The position numbers and the translations under genes are program-made. A stretch of DNA of 64,000 nucleotides, from assembly GCA_033297075.1 (NCBI GenBank), contig MU858087.1, positions 180,001-244,000 of the forward strand, given 5' to 3'. Within the stretch, counting starts at the first letter, position 1. Each line of letters opens with the position of its first letter. This document shows positions 1-11,081 of this stretch, piece by piece. The DNA comes from Rhypophila decipiens (lineage: Eukaryota; Ascomycota; Sordariomycetes; Sordariales; Naviculisporaceae). Below the pieces are notes generated by a model. The model was not told where the DNA came from. It searched no databases and saw only the letters and a list, made by a program, of their open reading frames with translations.

Positions 1-301
1 CACTCTCGCCAGTCTTCTTCCCAAGGGGAGGCTGCACCATACGGAGAAAGGTCGTGGTAGCCCGCACCGTCGTCCCGCTGTTCATGGTCCGACGGACAAA
101 GTTGGATTCTCCAGAGGGCAAGGGGCGTCTGTCTACGACGATGATGTTCAGAATGGCCGGGTCGTTGAGGAGCGTCGCACACCATGGGATCGCGCGGAAG
201 TGAGCCACGGGATCTTTGACGAATTGGTTGTGAGCGTCTGCCGGGGCTTGGTGAGGCTTTACGGCTGGGGCCACGGATGTGCTTCTCGTTGTTGTTTCCA
301 T
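1..301 (-). CDS. Thioesterase-like (hotdog) protein, N-terminal fragment
   Basis: An open frame starts with ATG at 301 on the minus strand and runs off the left edge with no stop, so only about 100 N-terminal residues are seen. The product starts METTTRSTSVAP and contains DPVAHFRAIPWCATLLNDP followed by a VVDRRPLPSGESN segment. From memory this arrangement (HFR.IPWC..LL.DP, then a conserved polar loop) is seen at the start of fungal hotdog-fold thioesterase-family proteins; the catalytic part would lie outside the window. No signal peptide or membrane segment is visible. Substrate cannot be inferred. Family assignment is moderate because only the N-terminus is present. Confidence 0.6.
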   Translation of the reverse strand, partial: METTTRSTSVAPAVKPHQAPADAHNQFVKDPVAHFRAIPWCATLLNDPAILNIIVVDRRPLPSGESNFVRRTMNSGTTVRATTTFLRMVQPPLGKKTGES

Positions 302-1182
302 TTTGTCGGTCTTTATTTTGTTTGACCAGCAGACAATGGAGGGTGGCTGTATGACTTGAAAGACTGGTGACTCTGGAGATAATCGTCAAGGGAAGAATGG
401 AGGCAGTGAGGTTCAAGGGTAAGTCCACAAAGAACAACAGGTCAGAGATATTTGTACTTGTTGGATGTGCCCCTGGTTGAGCCGTGTCTTTCTGTTCAAC
501 GCTATGCCAAAATGTAACAAGAGTCAGCTCCCAGAACTACATTGCAGAGCGTGTCTTCGCGCAAGGGCGGATGATTGTCCATCGACAAATCGCCCTTGAC
601 TAGAATGGAGCCAGGCGGTACCAGCGAGTGGACACTCTCAGTCAAAAAGCTTCTTTGTTGTACGCTGAAGCACTTGAACAGGAAAGCTTGGGATCTAGGA
701 ATGACTAGGGTAGTGTTGTGTCTAGGATTTATAGTGTCGTATCAAGGCCGTTCTAAGACCGAGATGTACCGGGCCGTTCGAAACGATCAAAGAGAGATTC
801 AGGAGACTCCCTCTAGTGCGAACACAAGTGCCAGGCGACGAGTTGGTCGAGATCTCTGACGTTCTCTATGTGCCGACATTCTTCGACGAAGAAGACAGTA
901 AGTGGACTGTTGCACCAAGTCAATCAATACAATAATTACCAATGAAGGAGCACTTGAGAAGGTAATAGGTAGTTTCATGAAATAAACCTCAACTCCATCG
1001 GCAGCAGGAATCGTCTCTCCAATATATGTACATCCTGGCAACCCATCCTGTTCTATGCTAATTTTTAATCATCTGTGGTATAAACCTCCGGAAAGGAAAC
1101 GGACTGTCCCGACTGCAGTTTATACAAAAGGCCAGCCAACGCCAACGCCACGGACAGAATGCTCTATAAACAGGACACAAGC
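302..1182. other. Intergenic, no gene seen
   Basis: This holds the upstream region of the partial thioesterase-like gene and the 3' side of the mitochondrial carrier gene. Short open frames at 575-859 (+) and 799-1041 (-) have no recognisable protein character and no splice partners. I see no RNA gene or repeat. Confidence 0.5.
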
Positions 1183-2459
1183 TTATATTCCAAGCCACAT
1201 TTTGGCTCTCTCATACGTGTAAAACGCAGTCGCCGTCATTGGTATCACTTTTACGTAACCGATTGTTAATCCAACGAAGAAGCCCCTGAGGCCTCGTTCT
1301 CTCATAATGATTGCGGCCGTCTCGCTGATCCGTAACCGCCGCCTGTCTCCCACGGCACCTCCAACTTGCATTCGTCTCCTGATAACCTCTAGCGGGTAAG
1401 ACGCCGTCTGGGAGACAAGACCCGCTACACCGCCGGCCGCCAGTTCGGCCCAAGACCGGAGCGGAGCCGCCTTGCCAGCAGGTACGTTGTCGGGTTTTGG
1501 TAAAGTCGTCCACTTTGCCACTTTAGGGTGCCGTAGAAGATCTCCGGCAGTATCGTGCGTAAGAAAAGACATTCCAGCATAGGGAACCATGCCCAGGAGG
1601 GTGGCAGAAAATCCACGGTAGAAGTTGACAAGACCATTCCGTGGGAGCGCGGCCTCCATAGCAGCACCTGGGGCCGCGGCGACTGATGCGCTCCTTATTT
1701 CCGGAGGTCCCACCGGGCTGTGCCGATGCTCACGGTATATTTGCCTGCATATTCTTGTCAAGGACGACCGACTGTCCTTCTTGGTCTCGAATGCCAGTCG
1801 AACTCGAATAACTTCTAGGGGATATGTAAAAAAGACGGATGTTACGCCGGCGAGCGATCCGCTGATAAGTCGTCGAAAGGGAGTCTCGTGGTCTTTGCTG
1901 TGGATGATAATCGCTCGAATCTGTTCGTAGGCCAGAAATTTGATACCAGCGTATGGAAAGATCCTCAACAAGGTTGCCGAATGTCCTCTATATAAGCCCA
2001 TGGTGCCATCTTGGCGGTATATGTCTTTTATTGCGGCCGCGACGCCAAACCATGATCCCGTGTATTTCACAAACTGGGGGTTGTGTGCTTGGAAGAGAAT
2101 TTTGACACGGTCGAGCGGCGCCACTATTGTCTTTGCCTGTTGAGCTATTAGAGGCGATGCACTTGGTACGTAGAGAATATCTGGAAAGAATATGGACGAC
2201 ATACAGCGCACCCGGCGAACCCGCCCGCGACACCAGATCGCCAAAGATAATCAAGACTGCGCTTATTCTGCTTCTGGGTCTCTGCGCGGGGAAATTTGGC
2301 TTCGTCGTCCGTCGGGCATACAGCGGGTTCCTTTTGTCGCCTTGTCGAGTCCATTGCCTGTCTAGCGCCGGCGCCCAGTTGCAGCGCATCACCAGTCTCT
2401 TGTGTCAAGTGTGGCCGACTCCCCGGCGCAGAGGCATCGTTGATGAGGGCCGGGCCCAT
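1183..2459 (-). CDS. LEU5: Mitochondrial coenzyme A carrier, LEU5/SLC25A42 type
   Basis: Two exons, complement(1183..2136, 2205..2459), give 402 residues. The intron 2137-2204 (68 bp) starts GTATGT, ends CAACAG, is phase 0 and rejoins the first carrier signature as GGFAGCA-AKTIVAPLDRVK. Three mitochondrial carrier (SLC25) repeats are visible with P-x-[DE]-x-x-[KR] motifs PLDRVK, PLEVIR and PLEVIRRR, each followed by an aromatic/glycine stretch such as GLYRGHSATLLRIFPYAG. That pattern and the extended N-terminus fit the Leu5/Graves-disease-carrier group, which moves CoA or a precursor into the matrix across the inner membrane. The start is the first ATG after an in-frame stop; a longer frame starts only at GTG. 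It is divergent from the methyltransferase gene with about 570 bp between them. Confidence 0.9.
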
Positions 2460-3026
2460 TCCCACTCGTGGCTTACCGCTACGGACTCCGCTCCGTCGGG
2501 GCACTAGAGCATTCGATCAGCTGCAGAGTGTTATAAGGGCATCTCAATCAGTCGTTATGAAGGCCGTGTAAGAGCTCGCTGTCAGCGTGAGTAAGGGTGA
2601 TGAAAAAACGCCGTAATGATGGGGAAATGACGGGTATGGAATTAAAGATCCAAATTCCGGGAACGGGCTTGCATTTCTGGGTGGGACGTCATGTCCCAAG
2701 AACTCCACCCCCATGTTCACAGTGCCGAGGACAGCCGAATGCCCTGTGTTCGGGGTTCTGGAGGAGGCGGGATTGGCTTAGCCACCCGAGCCGACTAACC
2801 CAAAACAGGCGAAAGGTCACACGTCTTGGCCCGTAATCCTTGGTGTGGTGCACCGGTATTGCGTATCCACCGTACGGACCGGACACCGATGAAAAGCGCC
2901 GTGGCCGAAAGCTGTCTACGAGAACAACAACATCTCGGGCCCAGAAGAAGATCTGCCAAAACTGAATTCAGAGGCAATTGAGACCAGCATAAACCGACTT
3001 AGTTGTACTTGGGTCTGTCTGCGAGA
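2460..3026. promoter_or_regulatory. Shared divergent promoter interval, LEU5 / MT-A70 gene
   Basis: The 567 bp between the two divergent start codons must carry both promoters. No coding signal or specific operator is recognised; this is positional inference. Confidence 0.4.
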
Positions 3027-4250
3027 ATGAAGAAACCCTCATCATCCATTCTCTACCAGAATGAGAGCAAGTCGGCCGTGCTTCTAGACCTTCCGCGATC
3101 GATAGAGGAGGCTCAGTTTCTTCCGGGGAGTGATGGAGGGAGGACGACCACGGGACTTCGCCATATAGTCTCAACCCCCCCTCCTACTTCCCCTTTTCAA
3201 ACACCCGAGTCCAAGAATGCATCATCTTCTTGGGGGAACGAAACACAATCGGCAGGGTTGAACCCTTCGGCGCAGATCGCCGAACTGATGACCTTGACCG
3301 CCGTTGAGGATGCTCTAGAGATTGTCAGGAGCTCTTACGACGGACCATGGTACCTGCCTCGCCACACGGAAAGTGCTCCAGGGAAGAACACAGACTTGGG
3401 CCAGGATGGCAAAGGAGGAGATCGAGGAGGGACACAGCCTCACCATGACAGAGCACCACCCACCAACAGAACGATTACCGAACTGGACTTGTCAAATTAC
3501 CTAATTCCCAAAGACTCCCATCCTATCCTCGGAAGTATCGAGTCCCAGCGACAAGCGTTCCTGACCACGGCTCCCCAGTTTGACTTGATAATCATGGACC
3601 CTCCCTGGCCCAATCGATCCGCGAAGCGCAAGAGGGGAAGCTATCAGCCTCTCAGCGACTTCGGATCTACCAAGGCCCTCCTGTCCCTCATTCCCGTAGC
3701 TTCACATCTGGCTCCCGGCGGCCTAGTTGCCGTCTGGGTGACCAATTCCCCCAAAGCTGCCGAACTGCTAACCGCCCGGGGTGGCTTGTTCGACGATTGG
3801 CATGTTGACCTAGCCGGTGAGTGGACTTGGCTCAAAGTTACCGCGACTGGGGAGTCTGTTGTAGACATTCATTCGACGTGGAAGAAGCCATGGGAACGGC
3901 TACTCATTGCCAGAAAGCGAAGTGGAATCGCCAACAGCCCTTCGTCCTCTTCTGAGTCAATCACCAGAAAAGTCATCGTGACGGTTCCAGATGTCCACTC
4001 CAGGAAGCCGAATCTTCGAGGTTTGTTTGATGAGCTACTTCCCAATGGCTACAAAGCCCTGGAGGTATTTGCCAGAAACCTGACCGCAGGCTGGTGGTGC
4101 TGGGGTGGCCAGGTTCTCTTATATCAACACAAAGATCACTGGGTAGAGGTCGAAAATCAGGCCGTGGGCTCAAAGCTATCGCCGTTGACGACTGGTAAGG
4201 ATTCGGCCCTCCCAAGGCCCGAAACTTCAGATTCCCAAGAAAGATCATAG
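3027..4250 (+). CDS. MT-A70 family adenine N6-methyltransferase, METTL4 type
   Basis: A single exon encodes 407 residues from ATG 3027. An in-frame TTG lies 24 bases upstream, but ATG is the credible start. The catalytic DPPW motif is present at residues 191-194 in the context DLIIMDPPWPNRSAKR, followed by blocks typical of the MT-A70 fold (GGLVAVWVTNS, WTWLKV, WKKPWERLLIARK, RKPNLRGLFDELLP, LEVFARNLTAGWWCWGGQ). The NRS.KR context after DPPW and the C-terminal FARNL..GW..WG block fit METTL4/DAMT-like enzymes rather than IME4/METTL3. That family uses S-adenosylmethionine to methylate adenine N6 in snRNA or DNA; which applies here cannot be told. Convergent with the uL23m gene 152 bp downstream. 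Confidence 0.88.
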   Translation: MKKPSSSILYQNESKSAVLLDLPRSIEEAQFLPGSDGGRTTTGLRHIVSTPPPTSPFQTPESKNASSSWGNETQSAGLNPSAQIAELMTLTAVEDALEIVRSSYDGPWYLPRHTESAPGKNTDLGQDGKGGDRGGTQPHHDRAPPTNRTITELDLSNYLIPKDSHPILGSIESQRQAFLTTAPQFDLIIMDPPWPNRSAKRKRGSYQPLSDFGSTKALLSLIPVASHLAPGGLVAVWVTNSPKAAELLTARGGLFDDWHVDLAGEWTWLKVTATGESVVDIHSTWKKPWERLLIARKRSGIANSPSSSSESITRKVIVTVPDVHSRKPNLRGLFDELLPNGYKALEVFARNLTAGWWCWGGQVLLYQHKDHWVEVENQAVGSKLSPLTTGKDSALPRPETSDSQERS

Positions 4251-4402
4251 GTCCTGAGAGTTCTTCAGTGTGGTGTTTAGTATACTGTACACATAATGAT
4301 CCCCGTCTGTCTCCAAGAGGACGTCGAGGATACGTCTATTATAATACACAAAGCTCAACATTATTAAAAGGACAACATCTGGTCAGGGGCCCATCCCTGA
4401 AC

Positions 4403-5292
4403 TCAGTTATCCTTCTTCGGGGGTATCCGCTGCTGATCCTCAACCACAACATCATGATCTTTTTCGTTCAAAGACTTCAAGTGTGCTTCCCTCTCACTGC
4501 CTAGCTTGGCGTCCTCCTCCTCCTCCACTACAGCGCCCTGCTTACCCTTCGGCACCTTGACATCCTCCTCGACCTCTACCCAATGACCCTCCCCTTCATC
4601 CAAAAGCGCCTTGCCCGTCCATGTCGCCTTCCGGCTCAACAGCTCGTTAGCGCTCTTCCTGAGCAGCTTCACCTCATTAGGCGTCCTTTGCTCGTCGCGC
4701 ATGGGGATAACACTCTTGGCCGTGTTTGTGTGCTTCTTTTCCATCTCAGTGCGCTCCCTCTCGGTGCGCTCGTACATGTCGTAGTCGAACTCGCTGCGCG
4801 CCTCGCTGCTCTTCTCGGGCGGCTCGGGCCAGACAAACGGGTCGACCAGCTCGGCGATCATCATCTTTTGCGAGCGCGGGCGGTACCACGGCCCGTCGCC
4901 GTTCTTGCGCTCGGGCTTCTTCTCGTTGATGAACGACCGGACGCCCGTCACCTTGACGTTGTACGCGTGGAACAGGTAATCGCGGAGGTCGAGCTTGTTG
5001 AAGGTGAGCGGGACGACAAAGGTCGCCAGGTTGGGCGGTTGCTTTGGTTTCGGGCGGATAAATGTGATTACATGGTTTGGTCTATCAATGCAATGATCGA
5101 AAACGTTAGTTTCAAGTGTCGGCAACAAGGAGAGTGGTGCAATTGAAGCTTCATCTAGCATGGGGACGACAACCCCCTTTTGAGGACCCTGCCTTTGGAG
5201 CTGAGGACGCGGACAGGATGAACATACAGGTACACTTCTTTCCCTCCCCGTTTAAAGTTGCGCCCAACTCTTGTTGCCGCCCGGGTCGCCAT
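4403..5292 (-). CDS. mrp20: Mitochondrial large-subunit ribosomal protein uL23m
   Basis: Two exons, complement(4403..5081, 5228..5292), give 247 residues. The intron 5082-5227 (146 bp) starts GTATGT, ends GATAG and splits a leucine codon, rebuilding GGKEVYLPNHVITFIRP. The following segment FVVPLTFNKLDLRDYLFHAYNVKVTGVRS is the diagnostic uL23m core that binds 23S-type rRNA near the peptide exit tunnel. The N-terminus (MATRAATRVGRNFKRGG) is basic, as expected for mitochondrial import or rRNA contact. The C-terminal half is a charged, glutamate/lysine-rich extension common in fungal mitoribosomal L23. Start is the first ATG in the frame of exon 1 and fits family length. The symbol follows yeast MRP20. 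Confidence 0.88.
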
Positions 5293-5798
5293 GATTGTTG
5301 GAGTCTTGTAGAGTGACGGAATCCGGGCCAACGCGATATTCGGGCTTCAATTGCACGCTGGCACAAAATCTCGGGACTCGACACCTGGAAACCAAGGTGG
5401 TACGGAGCAGTTTTTTGGGAACGGCGCCATGATTTTTGCCGGGCCGCCAACAGCCGCCGTCCAGGGTCGAGTTCTGTACGTGCTGTATCCGTACTAGCGT
5501 ATTCCGCCCCGAAGTGAATCCCTGCTCCATAGCCCACAAGGTTCCCCCTCGCGTGGCCGGCGAACGCGATGAGCTTACTACCTGTTGAGCTGGCTCCAAA
5601 AGGCAGCATCACAGTTATGGCATGAGTGTGGCTTTGTACCAATGTGCAAGATCAATTCGCCTAGTCCTGTCTACAGTATTATGTTACTGTATTCGTCTCA
5701 TGATATTTCATCAAATGTCGCAAATCCGGGACCTGTTGGTCCTAACCGGTGTATCCTTTCCCTTTCCGTTATGCCTTTCCTTTATTCCCGTCTATAAT
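5293..5798. other. Intergenic between uL23m 5' end and DJ-1 gene 3' end
   Basis: About 500 bp holding the uL23m promoter and the 3' end of the neighbouring DJ-1/PfpI gene, both on the minus strand. Open frames here (for example 5252-5642 minus) lack an ATG context or any family resemblance. Nothing else seen. Confidence 0.4.
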
Positions 5799-6953
5799 CT
5801 ACACATCAAGGCCATCGACCACAATGCCCTTGGTCCAGGTCAATTGCATGACCCGGGCAACTTCAACGGCGGTTTCCTCGGAAACCATGACGCTGACAAG
5901 ATACAGAGCTGCATCCATGCCAGCGGCCACTCCCCCACTCGTGATTACCCGAAGACCACCGAGGCGCATCGCAGCGCGGCGAGCGATCGACTCACGACGA
6001 CCGGAGCCTTTGAGAGACATCGAACCCTTTCTATATAATGAATTAGTGAATTTTGTTCATTTATTGAAGCAACAGAAAGACGTCTTGATGGCATGGCGAC
6101 CGAATCCCTATGACGTTTGCCTCATGAGACCCACGCTATCACATGCGCCCTCATGGACCGTCGCAGACGTTGATCGGGACGCCACACAGCCCGCGGAAAC
6201 TTAATACAAAGATAAACAAAACACTTACCGGGCATTGGAGGGACGTCGGTCGTCTGACTTGCGTCTGATGTATGGGTTCTCGTCTTCATCTCCGAGGTCG
6301 AATCGAAGGTTGTTCACGACGTAGCGCGCATCCTCCACGACGTCAGTGCGCTCAGTCAGATCTCTCGTGGCTGCCTGGCTACAGAGAATCTCAAACTTGG
6401 TAATAAAGTCGGGGTGAGTAGTTGCGGACAAGCCAGAGAGGATGCCCTGCTGCGCCAGTAGCAGAGACCCTGTGCAGATGGACAGCAAAGTGCGCTCCCG
6501 GGTAGGGTCGTTCTTCTGGATCTCGGAGTAGGCAGTGATCAAGTCAAGCGGCTCCGTCTTTTGCTTCAGCACATCTTCAGTGCCGCCACCGATGATGACA
6601 ACCACGTCGAATTCGTCAAGGCGCTCGTGGGCCTCCTTCCATGAGATCTGACTGCCAACCATGACTCCCTGCTCAGAGAGCACCTTGGGTTCGCCGGCAG
6701 CGATGGTAACTTCGAAGGCCTTGCTGGCTGTTGATGGAAGAAATCAGCAACCCGATTTATAGCCCATGGAAGTTTACGGCAATGAGCTGAGATGGGGAAA
6801 CGGTCCGGGCGACTTACTAGGGTCCTGTGAATCATGCAAGGCAGTAGTCAGCACCTCAAGCGGTCCGGCCAAGTCGGTGAGGTTGAACTTGGGTTGCAGG
6901 GCGAAGAGCACATCAATGGGCTCATCAGCCACTGCAGACGTCTTGTGGGCCAT
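5799..6953 (-). CDS. DJ-1/PfpI family protein, isonitrile-hydratase-like
   Basis: Three exons, complement(5799..6030, 6229..6727, 6818..6953), give 288 residues. Intron 1 (6728-6817) has GTAAGT/CAACAG, intron 2 (6031-6228, 198 bp) has GTAAGT/ATATAG, and both restore frame. The class I glutamine-amidotransferase-like fold is seen from DVLFALQPKFNLTDLAGPLEVL (conserved glutamate in PLEV), VVIIGGGTEDVL, the nucleophilic elbow SICTGSLLLAQQGILSG with its cysteine, ATTHPDF, and VITSGGVAAGMDAALYLV near the end. The SICTG...ATTH pair resembles the bacterial isonitrile hydratase/AraC-sensor branch rather than DJ-1 itself. The reaction is unproven. Start ATG 6953 is chosen over an upstream in-frame TTG. 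Divergent from TSC1. Confidence 0.88.
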
Positions 6954-7860
6954 CTTGAACAACTATGAGGCTTGATGTGGGCGTAATTGGTAGGTCGAGG
7001 CAAGAAAGTGCAATTGGTCTGGGCTCAAGCGATTGAGATAGAGCAGTACAGAGGAGACCTCGGAAGTGTTTGTGGATGAATTGAGTTGTATGTAGAAAGG
7101 ACAAAGGGGTTGGAAAGATGAGGAAGTTTCGACAATTTTCCAAGCGGGAACTCCAATGGGTTTTGTGCTCTGGCAGATCGAGTCAAAGGAGGGGAGGAGC
7201 TGTCCAGTCATGAGAGACTCTTGGAATATCAGCCCACGTGAGGAGCTTCAAGAGGAGGGGCTTCCCATTCTGTACAGTCACGTTGGAGACTTTCAGTTGC
7301 TTCCCTGCTTCCCTGCTTCGGTCCCATGTCTTGGTGAGCTTAGGTACCAAACTCATGCTATGGCAGGCACTAGCTCATACGACCGGCTCCTGCCATCGAC
7401 CCTTTGTTAGACCGATCACACTGCTGGGTAGGCTCCACGGTGGGGTATGATGTGCGTTGAAAATGCGGGGTTTGCCCCACTCATGATGCACAAGCTCAGG
7501 CCAGCCAAGCTCTCAGGGCATTTGAGGGTTAGCGGCAAGCGGGTAACAGGGGCAGCTGACCGAAAGCTAGAGCATATCCGTAGTGCAGTGGGGCAGCCCC
7601 AAAAGCTGTCGTCGTCACTCGTCAATTCTCTGAGCGTCGAAAAACCAAAACACCAAAAACTGCGCGCCGAATCACCAACGATAATCATCACCGGGCTGCG
7701 TTACGAATTTCCGAGACGGCCGACACGAAATCCATGTTTTTATGAAATTTTCCCCAGATAGTGATACTCTCAAAAGAACCCAACTTCCCGTTGCTACCGT
7801 GGAAGGAACTCCACCGAGATCACCAGCTCCTGGTTGATCTCCGACAGATCCGGACCCAAT
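6954..7860. promoter_or_regulatory. Divergent promoter interval, DJ-1-like / TSC1
   Basis: The 907 bp separating two divergent start codons presumably carries both promoters and 5' leaders. Short open frames (for example 7447-7761 plus) show no protein family character. No specific site recognised. Confidence 0.4.
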
Positions 7861-10800
7861 ATGGCTTCATCGGGGCAAGTTTTGAATATCTCTGCAGCAG
7901 CTGACTTTGTCTCTGCCGCTCCTAGTACATTTTTTTCTGGGTGGACTATGGCTAACGACGCTTTCCCATGCAGCTCCCTCAAGGATCTCACCAAAGCCAT
8001 CCATGCCTCCATGCAAGCGCCCGCGCTCCCATTACCAGACGGGCTCGTATTACCAGACGGACTTGTTGATACTATCGGCAGTTATCTCGAACACCAAAAG
8101 GATGACGAAAATGGAGATCGTCTGAATGAAGAGTTGCTCTTGGTTTGGAACAAAGCTGTGCTTGATTTTCCCGACAGATATGCCCGCTTTCTTGCGATAC
8201 TGAGAGAGCTTCGCCCAGCCATCAAACCAGCAGCGAGAGTCTTTGAGTGGTGGGACAGACTGCTTGACCCAGTACTGGAGCATGTGGGCCAGGAAAAGGG
8301 GTTAGCAAGGGAGGTGGTCAATAACACCCTGGATCTGCTTTCTATAGATGGCTCGGATGGCGCTACTGGATTGGCTCCATTCACAGATCGACTCCTGAAG
8401 CGCTGGATGCATACACAGGCAAGTAAGCGCAAGGATGAAACCTCACCCGACTTTAAGGAGAGAATGATAATGCAAGCTCTGATGGTCTTCGGCAAGAAAG
8501 ATCCAAAGGTAACGCCTCCAGCCCTTTGCTCTGATGAGTTGTTTTGGTGCTAATCCGTTGATTATAGGTTTTCTTTAATTGCCTGGACAGCTATGTCGTC
8601 AAGAGAGCCTACCGAAACTCAGCCCTCGACCTGCTGTGCGAATTCGTTCAGAGGCAGCCTCCTCACTTGCACCTCATCTTACAAAGCCCGTTGTTTGCCA
8701 ATGTTTTACACTCTTTGCAGTTAGACGACTCTACTACTACAATAACCCTTGCATTGGTGGCTGTCATTATGATCCTTCCATTTATACCGAGCTCGCTTGT
8801 GCCATTCTTGCCTACTCTTTTCAACATCTATACCCGGTTGTTGTTCTGGGAGAAAGACTCGTACTTTGCCCGGGAGCATATCGAGATCGGGGGCGAGACG
8901 GAGCGTGCCAAAGCTATCTCGTGGGAAAAGTGTCTGCTCGATCCCGACCATGATGGCCATTCAATTCACTACTTGGCACGATATTTTACGATACTCTATG
9001 GCTTGTATCCTATAAACTTCATGGACTACATTCGGAAGCCTCAGAGATATCTTCGACACGCAAACAACGCCGACGATATCGATGTTCAGGCCATGGAAAT
9101 TCGAGATAGGACGGAGAGATTTCGGGAGATCCACCGCTTACATCCAAACTTCTTTCACTTGACTATCGAGTCAGAAAAGACAGATTTGAGCCGTTGGATC
9201 AAGAGCGAAGCTGATGAAGTCCTTGACAATTGCTTGGCCTTACAAATAGATCCCAAGGCCGGATCCACCCAGATTCCAGTTAGCAGTCCGCCCGCGGGTG
9301 TTTTGTCTCCTCCGATGGTCGAGGAGCAGGACGCCGAGTTCCTGGATTCTGATGCGCTTCTGGGCGGGTCCTTCAAGGACAGCTCGTTGACCATGACAGA
9401 TGCGCTCTCAGTCGGTATCACACATCTTCAGCAGGTCCCTCCTTCTAGCCATCACTCCCACGATGAGACAAGCATAAAGTCGGGACGCAAAAGTTCGTTC
9501 TCTGGTCCTCCGTCCGGCCAAGAGTCTGTCGACATCAGGGCAGCTAGTTTTGGTGGTGACAGCCCCACCCTACCACCTCAACTGATCCAGCCATCGCCCC
9601 GATCTCAGCATCAGGACACAGGCCATTCGAACAGAAACACAAGACCTGGCGGTGTCTCACTTCTCGCCAGCGACAGTGTCCCCTCCTTCGACTTGACCCT
9701 GGACAAGAGCCCAATGAGTGCACCCCGAAGTGGTGCTCAGACCACGGAGGGGTCAGTCGCCGAGCTGAATGAAAGGATTTCCCGTCTCTATCACGAGAAC
9801 CTACTTCTGCACAATGATCTACAGTTCGAGAGGTATGTCAAAAAAATGCAGGTTTCACACATGGGGGAGCTTCGCCGAAAGCAGATCAGGGAGGCGGCTA
9901 CAGAAGCGGAAACCCAGAATCTCGTGATGGCAAATCGGAGTCTGAAACAGCGATTAGACGATGCTAAGCGCAGTGAGGCTCAGCTGAGGAAGGAGTATGA
10001 CCGACGACGTAACTTGACCAAGAAATGGGAGGCGGACTTGACAGCCAAACTGCGGACTCTCCGTGACGAACAGAAGAAGGAGAGTGCGGATGTTAGTGAT
10101 CTCAAGGCCGAACTGGAGACAGCAAGGGATGAGTGCGAGAGACTGCGGAAGTTGGTAAACGATGCCGATGAAAAACGCCTCGTTGTGGAGCAAAGGCTAG
10201 AGGCAATCGACCTTGGAGCTGACGACATCGGGAGTCTGAAAAGGGAGATTGCCCGCCTGTCTGCATCAGAACGCGAATACCAAGCGAAGCAACTTGCGAT
10301 GACCCGTGCCATTGAAGATGCAAATATCTCACAGGCTAGAGCAGAGCAATTGTCGACAGACCTTGCCAATGCTCAGGAGGCCATGTACCGAATGAAGAGG
10401 GACTATGACTCCCAGATCGCAGAGATGAAGGGAAAATTTGACAAGGCCGCGAACCAGAATCCCGGAAAGTCAGTCAGCCAAGTTGTGGCAGTATACGAGA
10501 GCGCTCTTGCAACCAGTCGGTCCAAGCAGGCCGAACTTCAGAAACAGTACAGTTCGCTCATGAGAAAGTATACTGTCTTACAGTCGTCGCTCCTTGATAT
10601 GAGCTGCGAGACCACTGATAAACAGCCGTCTCTACCGGATTCATTCTCTCCCTTTAATGAAGCCGACTCGCCGCCAATGTCCAGAAGTCCGATCGCAATC
10701 CAAAGTCGGTCTCACCGGGGCATGTCGGACCCTGAAGGCTTCGACGGCGTCTCTCACAATGCGACACCGCCTCTCGATCCCGTGTCGAGCTCGTATAGGG

Positions 10801-11081
10801 CCCCCCCAGCACAACGACCTGTGACACCCGGGGGAGCTGGTGATACTTCCGGTGGGAAGAAATCGAATAGTCCGCAAACAGAGCGGTATCATGGAAGGGG
10901 TAAGCGCTATTTTCCTGCTGGCTGCGGTGACTATTTGCTTGTATTCAATTCTAACGATTTTGTCATAGGAGGTGTTCAAAACGCCAGCAGCAGAAAAGAC
11001 CGCAAGGATAAGAAGGACGACAAAGGCGACAAACGAGACAGAAAGACCGTCAATCTTGGTGGAATACGGGGGTTTGTATGA
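7861..11081 (+). CDS. TSC1: TSC1 / hamartin homologue
   Basis: Four exons, join(7861..7874, 7974..8508, 8568..10899, 10969..11081), give about 997 residues. Intron 1 is a predicted GC-AG intron: GCAAGT donor, branch GCTAACG, acceptor CATGCAG; it joins MASSG to SLKDLTKAI, the start expected for fungal Tsc1. Intron 2 has GTAACG/TTATAG, intron 3 GTAAGC/TCATAG. The N-terminal hamartin domain (about residues 5-330) includes an ARM-like helical region and hydrophobic segments around TLALVAVIMILPFIPSSLV. The middle is serine/proline-rich, then a long coiled coil runs about residues 480-740 (LNERISRLYHENLLLHNDL onward). Hamartin pairs with Tsc2 as a Rheb GAP complex that restrains TORC1 in response to nutrients. 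If intron 1 is retained, frame stays open and the protein gains 33 residues. Confidence 0.88.
7875..7973 (+). other. Predicted GC-AG intron in TSC1
   Basis: The interval begins with the consensus non-canonical donor GCAAGT, has a GCTAACG branch site about 20 bases before a pyrimidine-rich CATGCAG acceptor, and its removal creates MASSG-SLKDLTKAI in frame. No GT donor nearby gives the needed phase. The interval is 99 bp and contains no in-frame stop, so retention would be tolerated. Confidence 0.72.
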
